NCBI GenBank assembly: GCA_028868995.1
Contig: JAGWTH010000032.1
Coordinates: 1-46,141, forward strand
DNA: 46,141 nt
From: Burkholderiales bacterium
Lineage (GTDB): Bacteria; Pseudomonadota; Gammaproteobacteria; Burkholderiales; Burkholderiaceae_C
Reading direction: 5' to 3'
The notes under the pieces are model-generated. The model ran no database searches, was not told where the DNA came from, and saw only the letters and a program-made list of their open reading frames with translations. How positions within the stretch are numbered: the stretch's first letter is position 1; every line of letters begins with the position of its first letter. A program made the translations under genes and the position numbers. This document shows, in pieces, positions 1 to 11,229 of this stretch.

Positions 1-2
1 CG

Positions 3-425
3 GCGCCCGTCCGGGCCGCGGCGGTGCCGCCGCCCCCGCGCGTGGAGCCCGCAGCGCGGCCGTCGTCCTCACCGCGCGTGCCGCACTGGGTCGTGGCCGG
101 CGGCATCGCCGCGGTGGTGGTCCTGCTGGGCGGCTTGATCTACCTGGCGCAGCTGCCGTCGCCGGCCAAGCTCAAGACCTACGACTGCGCCGGCAGCGGC
201 TTCGTCGTCGGCTACAGCATGGGCGGGGCGCACATCCGGATCACGTCCGGCACCACCGTGGTCGAGGGCACGGTGGACGCGGGCAACCGCATCGCCTGGG
301 GCCAGCCCCAGCCGCCCGGGGCGAGCCTGGGGGTGCCCCTGCCCGACATGATCCGCTTCGCCGACGCGACCACGCTGGGGCTCGCCGGCGACGCCGGGCC
401 CGGCATCACCTGCAAGCTGCGCTGA
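3..425 (+). CDS. Hypothetical membrane-anchored protein, 5' end cut by the window edge
   Basis: The frame is open from the first bases of the window, so the true start is probably upstream; an internal GTG lies at 24. What is visible is a Pro/Ala/Arg-rich stretch, then one hydrophobic helix (HWVVAGGIAAVVVLLGGLIY), then a small domain of about 85 residues with two cysteines (YDCAGSG near its start, ITCKLR at the very end) that could pair. This looks like a cytoplasmic or linker N-terminus, one membrane anchor and a small exported domain. I do not recognise the family. It converges on gcvP, with 45 bases between the two stop codons. Confidence 0.55.
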   Translation, partial: APVRAAAVPPPPRVEPAARPSSSPRVPHWVVAGGIAAVVVLLGGLIYLAQLPSPAKLKTYDCAGSGFVVGYSMGGAHIRITSGTTVVEGTVDAGNRIAWGQPQPPGASLGVPLPDMIRFADATTLGLAGDAGPGITCKLR

Positions 426-470
426 AGCCACCCGCGCCGCCGCTTGCCGGCTGCGTGGCCGGTCCTTCCC

Positions 471-3362
<2,892 letters not shown>

Positions 3363-3413
3363 GGCAGCGCGGGGCCCGGGCGCGTCCCGGGCTTCAGGAA
3401 AGGGGAAGGGGGA

Positions 3414-3791
3414 TCAGGAGTTCGCCTGGACGAACTTCTGGTACGCGGGCTCGTCCATGAGCACGTCGAATTCGGCCATGTCCTTGATCAGGACCTTGAA
3501 GAACCAGCCGTTGCCCATGGGGTCGCTGTTGGCGAGCGACGGGTCGGCGCGCAGCGCCTCGTTGACCTCGGTGACCTCGCCCGCGACGGGCATGTAGATG
3601 TCGGCGGCCGCCTTCACCGATTCGACGACGCCCGCGACCTCGCCCTTGGCCAGGGTCTTGCCCACCTCGGGCAGGTCGACGAACACCACGTCGCCCAGCG
3701 CGTCCTGCGCGTGCAGCGTGATGCCGACGACCGCGGTCTCGTGGTCCTCCAGCTGGATCCACTCGTGCTCGGGCGTGTACTTGACGGTCAT
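3414..3791 (-). CDS. gcvH: Glycine cleavage system H protein
   Basis: This is the lipoyl carrier that shuttles the aminomethyl intermediate between GcvP, GcvT and the lipoamide dehydrogenase. The 125-residue length is typical. The lipoylation motif VVESVKAAADIYMPV puts the modified lysine at about residue 60, and the N-terminus YTPEHEWI is the usual H-protein opening. It starts 27 bases after the gcvT stop, with a good purine-rich ribosome site (AAGGAGAA) ahead of the ATG. It is cotranscribed with gcvT and gcvP. Confidence 0.97.
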   Translation of the reverse strand: MTVKYTPEHEWIQLEDHETAVVGITLHAQDALGDVVFVDLPEVGKTLAKGEVAGVVESVKAAADIYMPVAGEVTEVNEALRADPSLANSDPMGNGWFFKVLIKDMAEFDVLMDEPAYQKFVQANS

Positions 3792-3818
3792 GGTTCTTCT
3801 CCTTCTTGCGGGGCGGGT

Positions 3819-4949
3819 TCAGCCGCGGTGGTAACGGTTGGGGACGAAGGGCATGGCGCTCACTTCCATGGGCACCGGCTTGCCGCGCACGACGGCCTGC
3901 AGGCGCGTGCCGGGCGTGGCCAGGGCGGGCGGTACGTAGCCCATCGCGATCGGCCGGTCGGCGCTGGGCGCGAGCAGGCCGCTGGTGACTTCGCCGATGC
4001 GCCGGCCGGCCGCGTCCTGCAGCTCGGTGTGTTCGCGCACCGGCACGCGCTCCAGGGCGACCAGGCCCACGCGCTTGCGCGCGACCGGCACGGTGCCGTC
4101 GAGCTGGCCGAGCACCCTGGCGGCGCCGGGGAAGCCGCCCGCGCGGGCGCCGCCGGTGCGCCGCACCTTCTGGATCGCCCAGGTGAGCGCGGCCTCCACC
4201 GGCGTGGTGGTGGTGTCGATGTCGTTTCCGTACAGGCACAGGCCGGCTTCCAGGCGCAGCGAGTTGCGCGCGCCCAGGCCGACGGGCTTCACTTCCTCGC
4301 GCGCGAGCAGGGCGCGGGCCAGCGCCGCGGCGCTCGCGGCGGGCACCGAGATCTCGAAACCGTCCTCGCCGGTGTAGCCGCTGCGGGTGATGAACAGCTC
4401 GGCGCCGTTCCAGCGGAAGGCGGCACCGGTCATGAATACCAGCTGCTCCACGCCCGGCACCAGCGCCTGCAGCGCCTGGGCCGCCTTGGGGCCCTGCAGC
4501 GCCAGCAGGCCGCGGTCGAACATCGGGACGATCTCGCAGCGGCCGCCGATGCGTTCGCGGATGTGGGCCAGGTCGCCCGTCTTGCAGGCACCGTTGACCA
4601 CCACGAAGAGGTGGTCGCCGCGGTTGACGAACATCAGGTCGTCGATGATGGTGCCCTCGTCGGTCAGCAGCAGGCCGTAGCGCTGGCGCCCGGGCGCGAG
4701 GTCGACCACGTCCACCGGCATCAGCGTCTCGAAGGCGGCGGCGGCCTCGGGGCCCGCCAGCCGCAGCTGGCCCATGTGCGAGACGTCGAACAGGCCGGCG
4801 CTGGCGCGGGTGTGGTGGTGCTCGGCCATGAGGCCGGCGGGATACTGGACCGGCATGGTGTAGCCGGCGAAAGGGACCATGCGCGCACCCAGTTCCAGGT
4901 GCAGGGCATGCAGCGGGGTCTTCTGCAGTTGTTCCGAAGGGGTCGTCAC
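3819..4949 (-). CDS. gcvT: Glycine cleavage system T protein (aminomethyltransferase)
   Basis: It transfers the methylene group from lipoyl-GcvH to tetrahydrofolate and releases ammonia. The 376 residues fit the family. Visible landmarks are KTPLHALHLELGARMVPFAGYTMPV, the folate-site region GLFDVSHMGQLRL, GYTGEDGFEI in the middle, and GARNSLRLEAGLCLYG. It is first in the operon, directly downstream of a tandem glycine riboswitch, so glycine should induce it. Confidence 0.96.
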   Translation of the reverse strand: MTTPSEQLQKTPLHALHLELGARMVPFAGYTMPVQYPAGLMAEHHHTRASAGLFDVSHMGQLRLAGPEAAAAFETLMPVDVVDLAPGRQRYGLLLTDEGTIIDDLMFVNRGDHLFVVVNGACKTGDLAHIRERIGGRCEIVPMFDRGLLALQGPKAAQALQALVPGVEQLVFMTGAAFRWNGAELFITRSGYTGEDGFEISVPAASAAALARALLAREEVKPVGLGARNSLRLEAGLCLYGNDIDTTTTPVEAALTWAIQKVRRTGGARAGGFPGAARVLGQLDGTVPVARKRVGLVALERVPVREHTELQDAAGRRIGEVTSGLLAPSADRPIAMGYVPPALATPGTRLQAVVRGKPVPMEVSAMPFVPNRYHRG

Positions 4950-4999
4950 GGGGACTCCACAGGCGCTCGAGGGCCATCGTACACACGATGGGCGGGCCC

Positions 5000-5178
5000 G
5001 TGCTGTCCGCTTTACCTGAGAGATTCGCCCCGGGCGGGGTTTGCTCCTTCGGTGGGCCGCGGTGCTGGCCGCGGCCTCTCTCCAGCAAGGTGACGCCCCG
5101 CGGACGGGGCGCTTGTCAGTCCTGGGTACCTGAGCGTTCGACGCCTTCGGCGGTTCCTCGCGGAACTCTCTCCTGACG
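5000..5178 (-). promoter_or_regulatory. Tandem glycine riboswitch upstream of gcvT
   Basis: On the minus strand the leader holds two aptamer-like units. The first (about 5176-5112) has GGAGAGAGTTCC, then AACCGCCGAAGGCG, then GCTCAGGTACCCAGGACTG. The second (about 5092-5003) has CTGGAGAGAGGCC, a long P3 arm, CCACCGAAGGAGCAA, then ATCTCTCAGGTAAAGCGGAC. GGAGAG, CCGAAGG and CTCAGG...GGAC are conserved glycine-riboswitch core elements. A short linker containing a hairpin (GCGCCCCGTCCGCGGGGCG) separates them. The gene behind it is gcvT, the classical target. Exact ends are estimates. Confidence 0.93.
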
Positions 5179-5238
5179 GCGGCGATTGTAGCCGCAGCCG
5201 CAAGCCGCCCGCGCGCGGGCGCGGGCGGCGGTGCGCGC

Positions 5239-6537
5239 TCAGGTCGCCGACGCGGCCGCGCCCTGTTCGGCGCGCTTGTCGTGGCCGATCGCCAGCACCA
5301 GCACGATCGCCACGACAGCCAGCAGCGCCAGGAACAGCACGGCGTAGAAATCGTTGCCCATCTTGTCCTTCAGCGTGCCGAAGAGGGTGGGGCCGAAGTA
5401 GCCCCCCAGGTTGCCGATGGAGTTGATCCAGGCGATGCCGGCGGCGGCGGCCGTGCCGCTGAGGATGGTGGTGGGCATCGTCCAGAACACCGGCAGCGCC
5501 GTGAAGATTCCGAAGGAGGCCAGCGTCACGAAGGCCATCTTGGGCACTGGCGCGGCGGTGGCCGCGGCCCCCACCAGTCCGGCGGCGATGCACACGAGCG
5601 AGGCCAGCACGAAGCCCTTGCGCTCCTTGGTCGCGTCCGACATCTTCGTCCACCACAGCATGCCGATCGCGCCGATCAGGTAAGGGAAGGCATTGATGAA
5701 GCCGATCTGCACGTTACCCAGGCCGCCGAAGCCGCGGATGATCTGGGGCAGGAAGAAACCCAGGCCGTACAGGGGCACGGTCACGCCCATGTAAACAAAG
5801 CCGAGCGCGATCACGCGCCAGTTGACCAGGGACTGCTTCCAGGAGATCTTGCTGAAGGTCTCGCGGTTGCGGCGCTCGGCGTCGAGCCTGCCCAGCAGCC
5901 ACCGGCGTTCGTCGGCGTCCAGCCACTTCGCGTCCTTCGGGCCGTCGGGCAGGTAGAGCAGCACGAAGAAGGTCAGGATCAGCGCCGGCACCGCCTCGAG
6001 GATGAACAGCCACTGCCAGCCGTGCATGCCGCCCATGCCTTCCATGTTGAGGATGTAGCCGGAGATGGGCGAGCCGATCACCGTGGAGATCGGGATCGCG
6101 AACATGAACCAGCCGACGATGCGGGCGCGGTAGGTCGCCGGGAACCACAGGGTGATGTAGAAGATGACGCCCGGGAAGAAGCCCGCCTCGGCGATCCCCA
6201 GCAGGAAGCGCACGATGTTGAAGCTCGTCGCGCTGCCCACCCAGGCCTGCACGGCGGAGATCACGCCCCAGGTGAACATGATGCGGGCGATCCAGCGGCG
6301 CGCGCCGAAGCGCTCCAGCGCCAGGTTGCTCGGCACCTCGAACAGGAAGTAGGCCAGGAAGAAGATGCCCGCGGCGCTTCCGAAAACGGTGCTGGAGAAG
6401 CCCAGATCCTTCGACATCGCCGCCCCTGCGAAGCCCAGGTTCACGCGGTCCAGAAACGCGACGAAGTAGCTGACCATCAGCAGCGGCAGCAGCCGCCAGC
6501 TGATCTTGGAGATGGTCCTTTGCTCGAGTGCATCCAT
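5239..6537 (-). CDS. MFS transporter, anion:cation symporter (phthalate/tartrate/glucarate) type
   Basis: A 432-residue inner-membrane transporter with about 12 hydrophobic segments. The opening LPLLMVSYFVAFLDRVNLGFA, then FFLAYFLFEVPSNLALERFGARRWIARI and FLLGIAEAGFFPGVIFYITLWFP, are typical of the anion:cation symporter family. The family takes up organic acids with protons, usually aromatic acids, tartrate or sugar acids. The substrate cannot be read from the sequence. It lies downstream of the ETF-QO gene on the same strand but beyond that gene's terminator, so it probably has its own promoter in 6538-6650. Confidence 0.88.
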   Translation of the reverse strand: MDALEQRTISKISWRLLPLLMVSYFVAFLDRVNLGFAGAAMSKDLGFSSTVFGSAAGIFFLAYFLFEVPSNLALERFGARRWIARIMFTWGVISAVQAWVGSATSFNIVRFLLGIAEAGFFPGVIFYITLWFPATYRARIVGWFMFAIPISTVIGSPISGYILNMEGMGGMHGWQWLFILEAVPALILTFFVLLYLPDGPKDAKWLDADERRWLLGRLDAERRNRETFSKISWKQSLVNWRVIALGFVYMGVTVPLYGLGFFLPQIIRGFGGLGNVQIGFINAFPYLIGAIGMLWWTKMSDATKERKGFVLASLVCIAAGLVGAAATAAPVPKMAFVTLASFGIFTALPVFWTMPTTILSGTAAAAGIAWINSIGNLGGYFGPTLFGTLKDKMGNDFYAVLFLALLAVVAIVLVLAIGHDKRAEQGAAASAT

Positions 6538-6650
6538 GGCAGGGGTCCTTGTTGGTGTTGGAATGTGCCGCAGCAGGCTAGGTCCTGCCCTGCCGGGCGT
6601 CCACGGGGGAAGCGCGAGGTTTGCTGAAAGAGGGCTGACGGCCCGGGAAA

Positions 6651-6677
6651 GGAAAAAGCGCCGCGGTGCGGCGCTTT
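6651..6677 (-). terminator. Rho-independent terminator after ETF-QO
   Basis: Read on the minus strand, a 10-bp perfect stem (AAAGCGCCGC with GCGGCGCTTT, 3-base loop) runs into a T-rich tail (TTTTTCC). It sits about 20 bases after the ETF-QO stop and ahead of the MFS gene. Confidence 0.85.
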
Positions 6678-6697
6678 GCGCGGCGGCTCGGGGCCGC

Positions 6698-8374
6698 TCA
6701 CATGTTCGCGTAGTTCGGCCCGCCGCCGCCTTCGGGCGTGACCCACACGATGTTCTGCGTCGGGTCCTTGATGTCGCAGGTCTTGCAGTGCACGCAGTTC
6801 TGCGCGTTGATCTGCAGCCGCTCGCGGCCGTCCTCCTGCACGAACTCGTACACGCCGGCCGGGCAGTAGCGCTGCTCGGGGCCGGCGAACTTCTGCAGGT
6901 TCACGTTCACCGGCACCGAGGCGTCCTTGAGCGTCAGGTGCGCCGGCTGGTTCTCCTCGTGGTTGGTGTTGGAGATGAACACCGAGGACAGGCGGTCGAA
7001 GGTGAGCTTGCCGTCCGGCTTGGGATAGGCGATGGGCTTGCACTGCACCGCCGGCTTCAGGTACACGTGGTCGGGCTGTTCGCGGTGCAGCGTCCAGGGG
7101 ATGGTGCCGCGCAGGACGAACTGCTCGATGCCGGTCATGAAGGTGGCCACCGTGCGGCCCTTCTTGAACCACTGCTTGAAGTTGCGCGCCTTGTTCAGCT
7201 CCGTGTACAGCCAGGACTGCTCGAAGGCCTCGGGGTAGGCCGTGAGCTCGTCGTGCTGGCGGCCGGCCTGCAGGGCGTCGAAGGCCGCGGCTGCGGCCAG
7301 CATGCCCGTCTTGATCGCCGCGTGGCTGCCCTTGATGCGCGAGGCGTTGAGGTAGCCCGCGTCGCAGCCCACCAGGGCGCCGCCAGGGAACACGGTCTTC
7401 GGCAGCGACAGCAGGCCGCCCACGGTGAGCGCGCGCGCGCCGTAGCCGAGGCGCTTGGCCTTGCCGCCCTCGAAGTACCAGCGGATGTTCGGGTGCGTCT
7501 TGAAGCGCTGGAACTCCTCGAACGGCGACAGGTACGGGTTCTGGTAGTCCAGGCCCACCACGAAGCCGACGGCGACCTGGTTGTCCTCCATGTGGTACAG
7601 GAAGGAGCCGCCGTAGGTCATCTCGTCCAGCGGCCAGCCGGCGCTGTGCAGGGCCAGGCCAGGCGTGTGGCGCGACGGGTCGATCTCCCACACCTCCTTG
7701 ATGCCGATGCTGTAACTTTGCGGGTCGCGGTCGGCATCGAGCTTGAAGCGGGAGATCAGCTGCTTGCCCAGGTGGCCGCGCGCGCCCTCGGCGAAGACGG
7801 TGTACTTCGCGTGCAGCTCCATGCCCAGCTGGAAGTTCTCGGTGGGCTCGCCGTCCTTGCCGATGCCCATGTTGCCGGTGGCCACGCCCTTGACGGAGCC
7901 GTCCTCGTTGTACAGGACCTCGGCGGCGGGGAAGCCGGGGAAGATCTCCACGCCCAGGGCTTCGGCCTGCTGCGCCATCCAGCGCACGACGTTGGCGAGG
8001 CTGACGATGTAGTTGCCGTGGTTGCCGAAGTTGGGCGGCAGCAGGAAGTTCGGCACGCGCCGGGCCTTGTGCTCGCCCAGGAACAGGAAGATGTCCTCGG
8101 TGACGGGCACGTTCAGCGGCGCGCCCTGGGCCTTCCAGTCGGGGATCAGCTCGGTGAGCGCGCGCGGGTCCATGATGGCGCCCGACAGGATGTGCGCGCC
8201 GGGCTCGGAACCCTTCTCCAGCACCACGACCGAGACTTCCTTGCCGGCGGCGGCGGCGAGCTGCTTCAGGTGGATCGCGGTGGCCAGGCCGGCGGGGCCG
8301 CCGCCGACCACGATCACGTCGTATTCCATCGCTTCGCGGGGCCCGAACCGGGCCAGGATTTCTTCTTGCGTCAT
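6698..8374 (-). CDS. Electron-transfer flavoprotein:ubiquinone oxidoreductase
   Basis: This enzyme takes electrons from reduced ETF (acyl-CoA and amino-acid dehydrogenations, glycine-betaine-type demethylations) and reduces ubiquinone at the membrane. The 558 residues match bacterial ETF-QO. The FAD site is VIVVGGGPAGLATAIHLKQ near residue 20. The C-terminal 4Fe-4S ligands are seen as CPAGVYEF and NCVHCKTCDIKDP. The frame stays open upstream of 8374, but family members start at MTQEEILARFGPREAMEYDV, so I chose that ATG. It is divergent from the SDR gene and ends in a clear terminator. Confidence 0.95.
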   Translation of the reverse strand: MTQEEILARFGPREAMEYDVIVVGGGPAGLATAIHLKQLAAAAGKEVSVVVLEKGSEPGAHILSGAIMDPRALTELIPDWKAQGAPLNVPVTEDIFLFLGEHKARRVPNFLLPPNFGNHGNYIVSLANVVRWMAQQAEALGVEIFPGFPAAEVLYNEDGSVKGVATGNMGIGKDGEPTENFQLGMELHAKYTVFAEGARGHLGKQLISRFKLDADRDPQSYSIGIKEVWEIDPSRHTPGLALHSAGWPLDEMTYGGSFLYHMEDNQVAVGFVVGLDYQNPYLSPFEEFQRFKTHPNIRWYFEGGKAKRLGYGARALTVGGLLSLPKTVFPGGALVGCDAGYLNASRIKGSHAAIKTGMLAAAAAFDALQAGRQHDELTAYPEAFEQSWLYTELNKARNFKQWFKKGRTVATFMTGIEQFVLRGTIPWTLHREQPDHVYLKPAVQCKPIAYPKPDGKLTFDRLSSVFISNTNHEENQPAHLTLKDASVPVNVNLQKFAGPEQRYCPAGVYEFVQEDGRERLQINAQNCVHCKTCDIKDPTQNIVWVTPEGGGGPNYANM

Positions 8375-8500
8375 GGGGTCTCGTCGATAATGGATCGGGA
8401 CACGCGCGCGCTGCGCGCCGGCCGCGGGGCTCACGCATTCTATGCGCGGACCCGGCGGCATCGAACGACCGTTCCATTCGCATTCCAGAGAGGATTCCCC

Positions 8501-9283
8501 GTGGCTTACAGCATCGACTTGTCCGGCCGTGTCGCCTTCGTTACCGGCGCCTCCAGCGGGCTGGGCGCGCAGTTCGCCCGCGTGCTGGCGCGCTCCGGCG
8601 CCGCCGTCGTGCTCGCGGCGCGCCGCATCGAGAAGCTCAAGGACCTGCGCGCGCAGATCGAGGGCGAGGGTGGCGACGCCCACGTGGTCGGCCTGGACGT
8701 GACCGACCTGGCCAGCATCCGTGCCGCCGTGGCGCACGCCGAGACCGAGATGGGCTCGATCGACATCCTGGTCAACAACTCGGGCGTCAGCACCACCCAG
8801 CGCATCCAGGACGTCGCCGAGGAGGACTACGACTACGTCTTCGACACCAACGTCAAGGGCGCCTTCTTCGTCGCCCAGGAGGTCGGCAAGCGCATGCTCG
8901 CGCGCGCCCGCGGCGCGGCGCCCGGCAGCTTCACCGGCGGCCACATCATCAACATCGCCTCCACCGCCGGCCTGCGGGTGCTGCCCCAGATCGGCGTCTA
9001 CGCCATGAGCAAGGCGGCCGTGATCCACATGACCAAGGCCTTCGCGCTGGAGTGGGGCCGCTTCGGCATCAACGTCAACGCGATCTGCCCCGGCTACATC
9101 GACACCGAGATCAACCACCGCCACTGGCAGACCGAGCAGGGCCAGAAGCTGATCCAGATGCTGCCGCGCAAGCGCGTGGGCAAGCCCGAGGACCTGGACG
9201 CCGTGCTGCTGATGCTCGCCAGCGACCGCAGCGAGTTCGTCAACGGCGCCGTCATCTCCGCCGACGACGGCTTCAGCCTCTGA
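8501..9283 (+). CDS. SDR-family NAD(P)-dependent oxidoreductase
   Basis: A 260-residue classical short-chain dehydrogenase. The cofactor motif VTGASSGLGAQFA is near residue 14, NNSG is near residue 90, the catalytic serine lies in NIASTAGL, and YAMSK supplies Tyr and Lys. The start is a GTG at 8501, with AGAGAGG eight bases upstream; the longer open frame upstream lies over the ETF-QO gene and is not real. The substrate is unknown. Being divergent from ETF-QO, a link to acyl-CoA metabolism is possible but is only inference. Confidence 0.92.
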   Translation: MAYSIDLSGRVAFVTGASSGLGAQFARVLARSGAAVVLAARRIEKLKDLRAQIEGEGGDAHVVGLDVTDLASIRAAVAHAETEMGSIDILVNNSGVSTTQRIQDVAEEDYDYVFDTNVKGAFFVAQEVGKRMLARARGAAPGSFTGGHIINIASTAGLRVLPQIGVYAMSKAAVIHMTKAFALEWGRFGINVNAICPGYIDTEINHRHWQTEQGQKLIQMLPRKRVGKPEDLDAVLLMLASDRSEFVNGAVISADDGFSL

Positions 9284-9287
9284 GGCG

Positions 9288-10079
9288 TCAGCCCGGTTTC
9301 GCGGGTCCGCCGCGCAGCTCCTGCACGCGGCGGTTGACCCGGCCCGCTCCCACCCGCCACAGCAGCCGCCCGGACAGGCTCAGCCGCCCGCGCACGTACG
9401 CCACCGAGGAATAGAACTGGTACGGGTCGTCGTACACGCCCCAGTCCAGCACCGGCCGGCCCTCGGCCTCGTCCGGGGCGAACTGGCCGAAGGCGTCGTC
9501 GCGCCCGTCCCAGTGCAGGGTGCCGGCGACGTGCACGCCGTAACCGAGGCGGCGGCCCTCGCGCCGCAGGCGGTCGCGCGCGGCGACCGCCAGCCGCGGG
9601 TCGGCGACATAGGCGTCGGTGGCGAGCCAGCGGCCGTCCAGCCGCACCTCGGTGCAGGCATGCTCGATGGTGCGGTCCCCCAGGTCGGCCACCCCGTGCA
9701 GGAAGTCCGGCGGCAGCGTGACGAAGCGCATGCGCGCCGGGATGCCCAGCGAGCGCAGCAGCGCCACCATCAGCGTGGCCTTGGTGTGGCAGTCCCCGCG
9801 GCCCGCGCGCAGCACCTGCGGCCCGGTGGTGGTCACGCCGTCCGGCACGCAGGCGAAGGGCAGGGCGCGCACGAACTGGAAGCAGGCCAGGGCCTGCTCG
9901 CGCGGGGTGGCCTTCAGCTGGGTGAGCTTCTTGGCCGTCAGCCGCACCTTGGGATGCTCGTGCTGCAGCAGCGGGGTGTCGGCGAGCCAGTGCGCGGGGG
10001 GCGGCTCCGCCGGAGGCCGGCTGGCGGCGAACCCGCCGGCGGCGGGGGGCAGGGAGGCCAGGAAGTCGCGTTCGTCCAT
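9288..10079 (-). CDS. Transglutaminase-like cysteine protease-fold protein
   Basis: About 263 residues from the ATG at 10079 (MDERDFLASLPP); a start 12 codons upstream is possible. It shows the transglutaminase-core order of catalytic residues: Cys in RAGRGDCHTKATLMVALLRS, His in RTIEHACTEVRL, Asp in WLATDAYVADPRL. No signal peptide or membrane segment is seen. The family acts as proteases or amidases on unknown targets. It converges with the SDR gene, with only 4 bases between stops. Confidence 0.8.
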   Translation of the reverse strand: MDERDFLASLPPAAGGFAASRPPAEPPPAHWLADTPLLQHEHPKVRLTAKKLTQLKATPREQALACFQFVRALPFACVPDGVTTTGPQVLRAGRGDCHTKATLMVALLRSLGIPARMRFVTLPPDFLHGVADLGDRTIEHACTEVRLDGRWLATDAYVADPRLAVAARDRLRREGRRLGYGVHVAGTLHWDGRDDAFGQFAPDEAEGRPVLDWGVYDDPYQFYSSVAYVRGRLSLSGRLLWRVGAGRVNRRVQELRGGPAKPG

Positions 10080-10143
10080 GCCCCCCATACGCGCCGGCCG
10101 GCCGGCCGGATGCAAGACCCTGTGCCGGGCCGGGGCAATGGAC

Positions 10144-10725
10144 CTACTTCTTCTCGCGCGGCATGCGCCCGAGCAGGTAGAACTCGGGGTTGGGCATCAT
10201 GTTGGAGAAGCTGGCCATGCGGTTGGACAGGCCGAAGAAGGCCGTGATCGCGGCGATGTCCCAGATGTCCTCGTCGTCGAAGCCGTGCGGATACAGGGCC
10301 TGGAAGTCCGCCTCGCCGATCTCGTGCGAGCGCAGGCAGACCTTCATCGCGAAGTCGAGCATGGCGCGCTGGCGCGGCGTGATGTCGGCCTTGCGGTAGT
10401 TCACCGCCACCTGGTCGGCCACGAGGGGTTTCTTCTCGTAGATGCGCAGGATGGCCCCGTGCGCCACCACGCAGTACAGGCAGCTGTTGGCCGCGCTGGT
10501 GGCCGTGACGATCATCTCGCGGTCGCCCTTGGTGAGCGAGCCGCCTTCCTTGAGCATCAGCGCGTCGTGGTAGGCGAAGAAGGCGCGCCACTCGGCGGGC
10601 CGGCGGGCCAGCGCGAGGAACACGTTGGGCACGAAGCCGCTTTTTTCCTGCACCTCCAGGATGCGCTGGCGCATGTCCTCGGGCAGGTCCTTCAGTTCGG
10701 GCATGGGGTAGCGGGTCGCGGTCAA
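10144..10725 (-). CDS. Peroxidase-related / AhpD-like carboxymuconolactone decarboxylase-family protein
   Basis: An AhpD-fold protein with the redox motif NSCLYCVVAHGAI (Cys-x2-Cys-x3-His), which in this family gives thiol peroxidase or disulfide activity. I prefer the TTG at 10725 because GGAGACG lies just ahead of it and the resulting start (TATRYPMPELKDLPEDMRQRI) resembles relatives. The ATG at 10704 is the alternative. The still longer frame begins inside a palindromic repeat and reads MGPRLRGDD, a classic repeat artefact. Family: AhpD-type, 190-200 residues. The physiological role is not known. Confidence 0.85.
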   Translation of the reverse strand: MTATRYPMPELKDLPEDMRQRILEVQEKSGFVPNVFLALARRPAEWRAFFAYHDALMLKEGGSLTKGDREMIVTATSAANSCLYCVVAHGAILRIYEKKPLVADQVAVNYRKADITPRQRAMLDFAMKVCLRSHEIGEADFQALYPHGFDDEDIWDIAAITAFFGLSNRMASFSNMMPNPEFYLLGRMPREKK

Positions 10726-10746
10726 CTTCGTCTCCAGCTCTTCGTC

Positions 10747-10766
10747 GTCCCCGCGAAGGCGGGGAC
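10747..10766. repeat. REP-like palindrome
   Basis: An 8-bp perfect stem (GTCCCCGC with GCGGGGAC) closes a GAAG loop between two divergent genes. It belongs to the widespread type of extragenic palindrome with CCCCGC-x4-GCGGGG; a second copy with the same stem core is at 37719-37734. Confidence 0.75.
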
Positions 10767-10832
10767 CCAAGGCGATCGAGCATACAACCGCGGCGGGCGT
10801 ATGCTCGCGGCTTTGTCCCGCAGGAGCCCCGC

Positions 10833-11213
10833 ATGCCGCTCTCGAACGACCCGGAAACCCAGGCCGGACTGAAGACCCGCCGCCAGGTGCTGGGCGACGC
10901 CTACGTCGACGCCGCCCTGGGCAAGGTCACGCCCTTCACCGAGCCGCTGCAGGAGCTGGTGACCAAGCACGCCTGGGGCAACACCTGGCAGCGCCCGGGC
11001 CTGGACCTGCGCACGCGCAGCATCGTCACCGTGGCCCTGCTGGTGGGCCTGGGCAAGATGCACGAGCTGAAGATCCACGTGCGCGGCGCGCTCAACAACG
11101 GGGTCACGCCGGCGGAGCTGCAGGAGATTTTCCTGCACGCCAGCGTGTACTGCGGCTTTCCCGCCGCGCTCGACGCCTTCCGGACGGCGTCGGAAGTGAT
11201 CGACGCGAAGTAG
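10833..11213 (+). CDS. Carboxymuconolactone decarboxylase family protein (PcaC-like)
   Basis: A 126-residue single-domain protein. TRSIVTVALLVGLGKMHELKIHVRGALNNGVTPAELQEI followed by LHASVYCGFPAALDAF is the signature of gamma-carboxymuconolactone decarboxylase and close relatives. True PcaC works in the protocatechuate branch of the beta-ketoadipate pathway. No other pca gene is visible here, though CoA-transferase genes able to act on 3-oxoadipate lie 2.2 kb downstream. The function may therefore be PcaC or an uncharacterised relative. It is divergent from the AhpD-like gene. Confidence 0.85.
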   Translation: MPLSNDPETQAGLKTRRQVLGDAYVDAALGKVTPFTEPLQELVTKHAWGNTWQRPGLDLRTRSIVTVALLVGLGKMHELKIHVRGALNNGVTPAELQEIFLHASVYCGFPAALDAFRTASEVIDAK

Positions 11214-11229
11214 GCGGCGGCGCGGCCGC

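Noticed and set aside
10705..10770. N-terminal extension of the AhpD-like protein reading MGPRLRGDD
   Set aside because: It is translation of a REP palindrome, a familiar over-annotation artefact.
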